DNA of 6,968 nucleotides from an uncultured bacterium (GTDB lineage: Bacteria > Bacillota_I > Bacilli_A > RF39 > UBA660): positions 1 to 6,968 of the forward strand of contig CAJMOW010000071.1 in NCBI GenBank assembly GCA_905215145.1, in the 5' to 3' direction. The notes beneath the pieces were generated by a model. It was not told where the DNA came from. It made no database searches and was given only the letters and a program-made list of their open reading frames with translations. The translations under genes and the position numbers were made by a program. Of the stretch, positions 5,406 through 6,968 are shown piece after piece. Within the stretch, counting starts at the first letter, position 1, and every line of letters begins with the position of its first letter.

Positions 5406-6968
<1,563 letters not shown>

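Overview
This is a very A+T-rich window from a low-GC Bacillota (Firmicutes) genome. A species cannot be named. Supporting this are the near-consensus sigma-A-type promoters, strong AGGAGG-type Shine-Dalgarno sites, U-tailed terminators, a DAP-pathway gene, and a MobV relaxase paired with a large serine recombinase. The last combination is typical of Tn4451/Tn4453-like mobilizable elements of clostridia and gut Bacillota. All convincing genes lie on the minus strand, so transcription runs from right to left. UGA is used as a stop (126-aa gene), which favours the standard bacterial code.

Left part (1-1000): a tRNA-Ala(UGC) cut by the window edge, then dapF (diaminopimelate epimerase) with its own terminator. 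This looks like host core. Positions 960-1305 are a very A+T-rich spacer with no gene that I can support.

Middle part (1306-3631): three separately terminated small genes: a DUF488-family protein, a 126-aa protein weakly like small immunity/YxiG-like proteins, and a 222-aa protein with a two-helix membrane hairpin. The 126-aa gene is bracketed by two copies of a roughly 52-bp imperfect direct repeat. Each copy holds a terminator arm and a CTCGAA-N3-TTCGAG palindrome. The region reads as accessory cargo, but whether it belongs to the mobile element is not settled by the sequence.

Right part (3632-6968): the backbone of an integrative mobilizable element. It has a MobV/Pre relaxase gene and a large serine recombinase whose 5' end runs off the window. 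The 460 bp between them is non-coding or nearly so and packed with structure: a perfect 22-bp palindrome over the mob promoter (candidate oriT/operator), three alternating copies of a 10-bp motif, and a run of strong hairpins. The recombinase would excise and integrate the element. The relaxase would nick oriT so that a co-resident conjugation system could move it. The intergenic hairpin region is the best candidate for a poorly described functional DNA or RNA element here.
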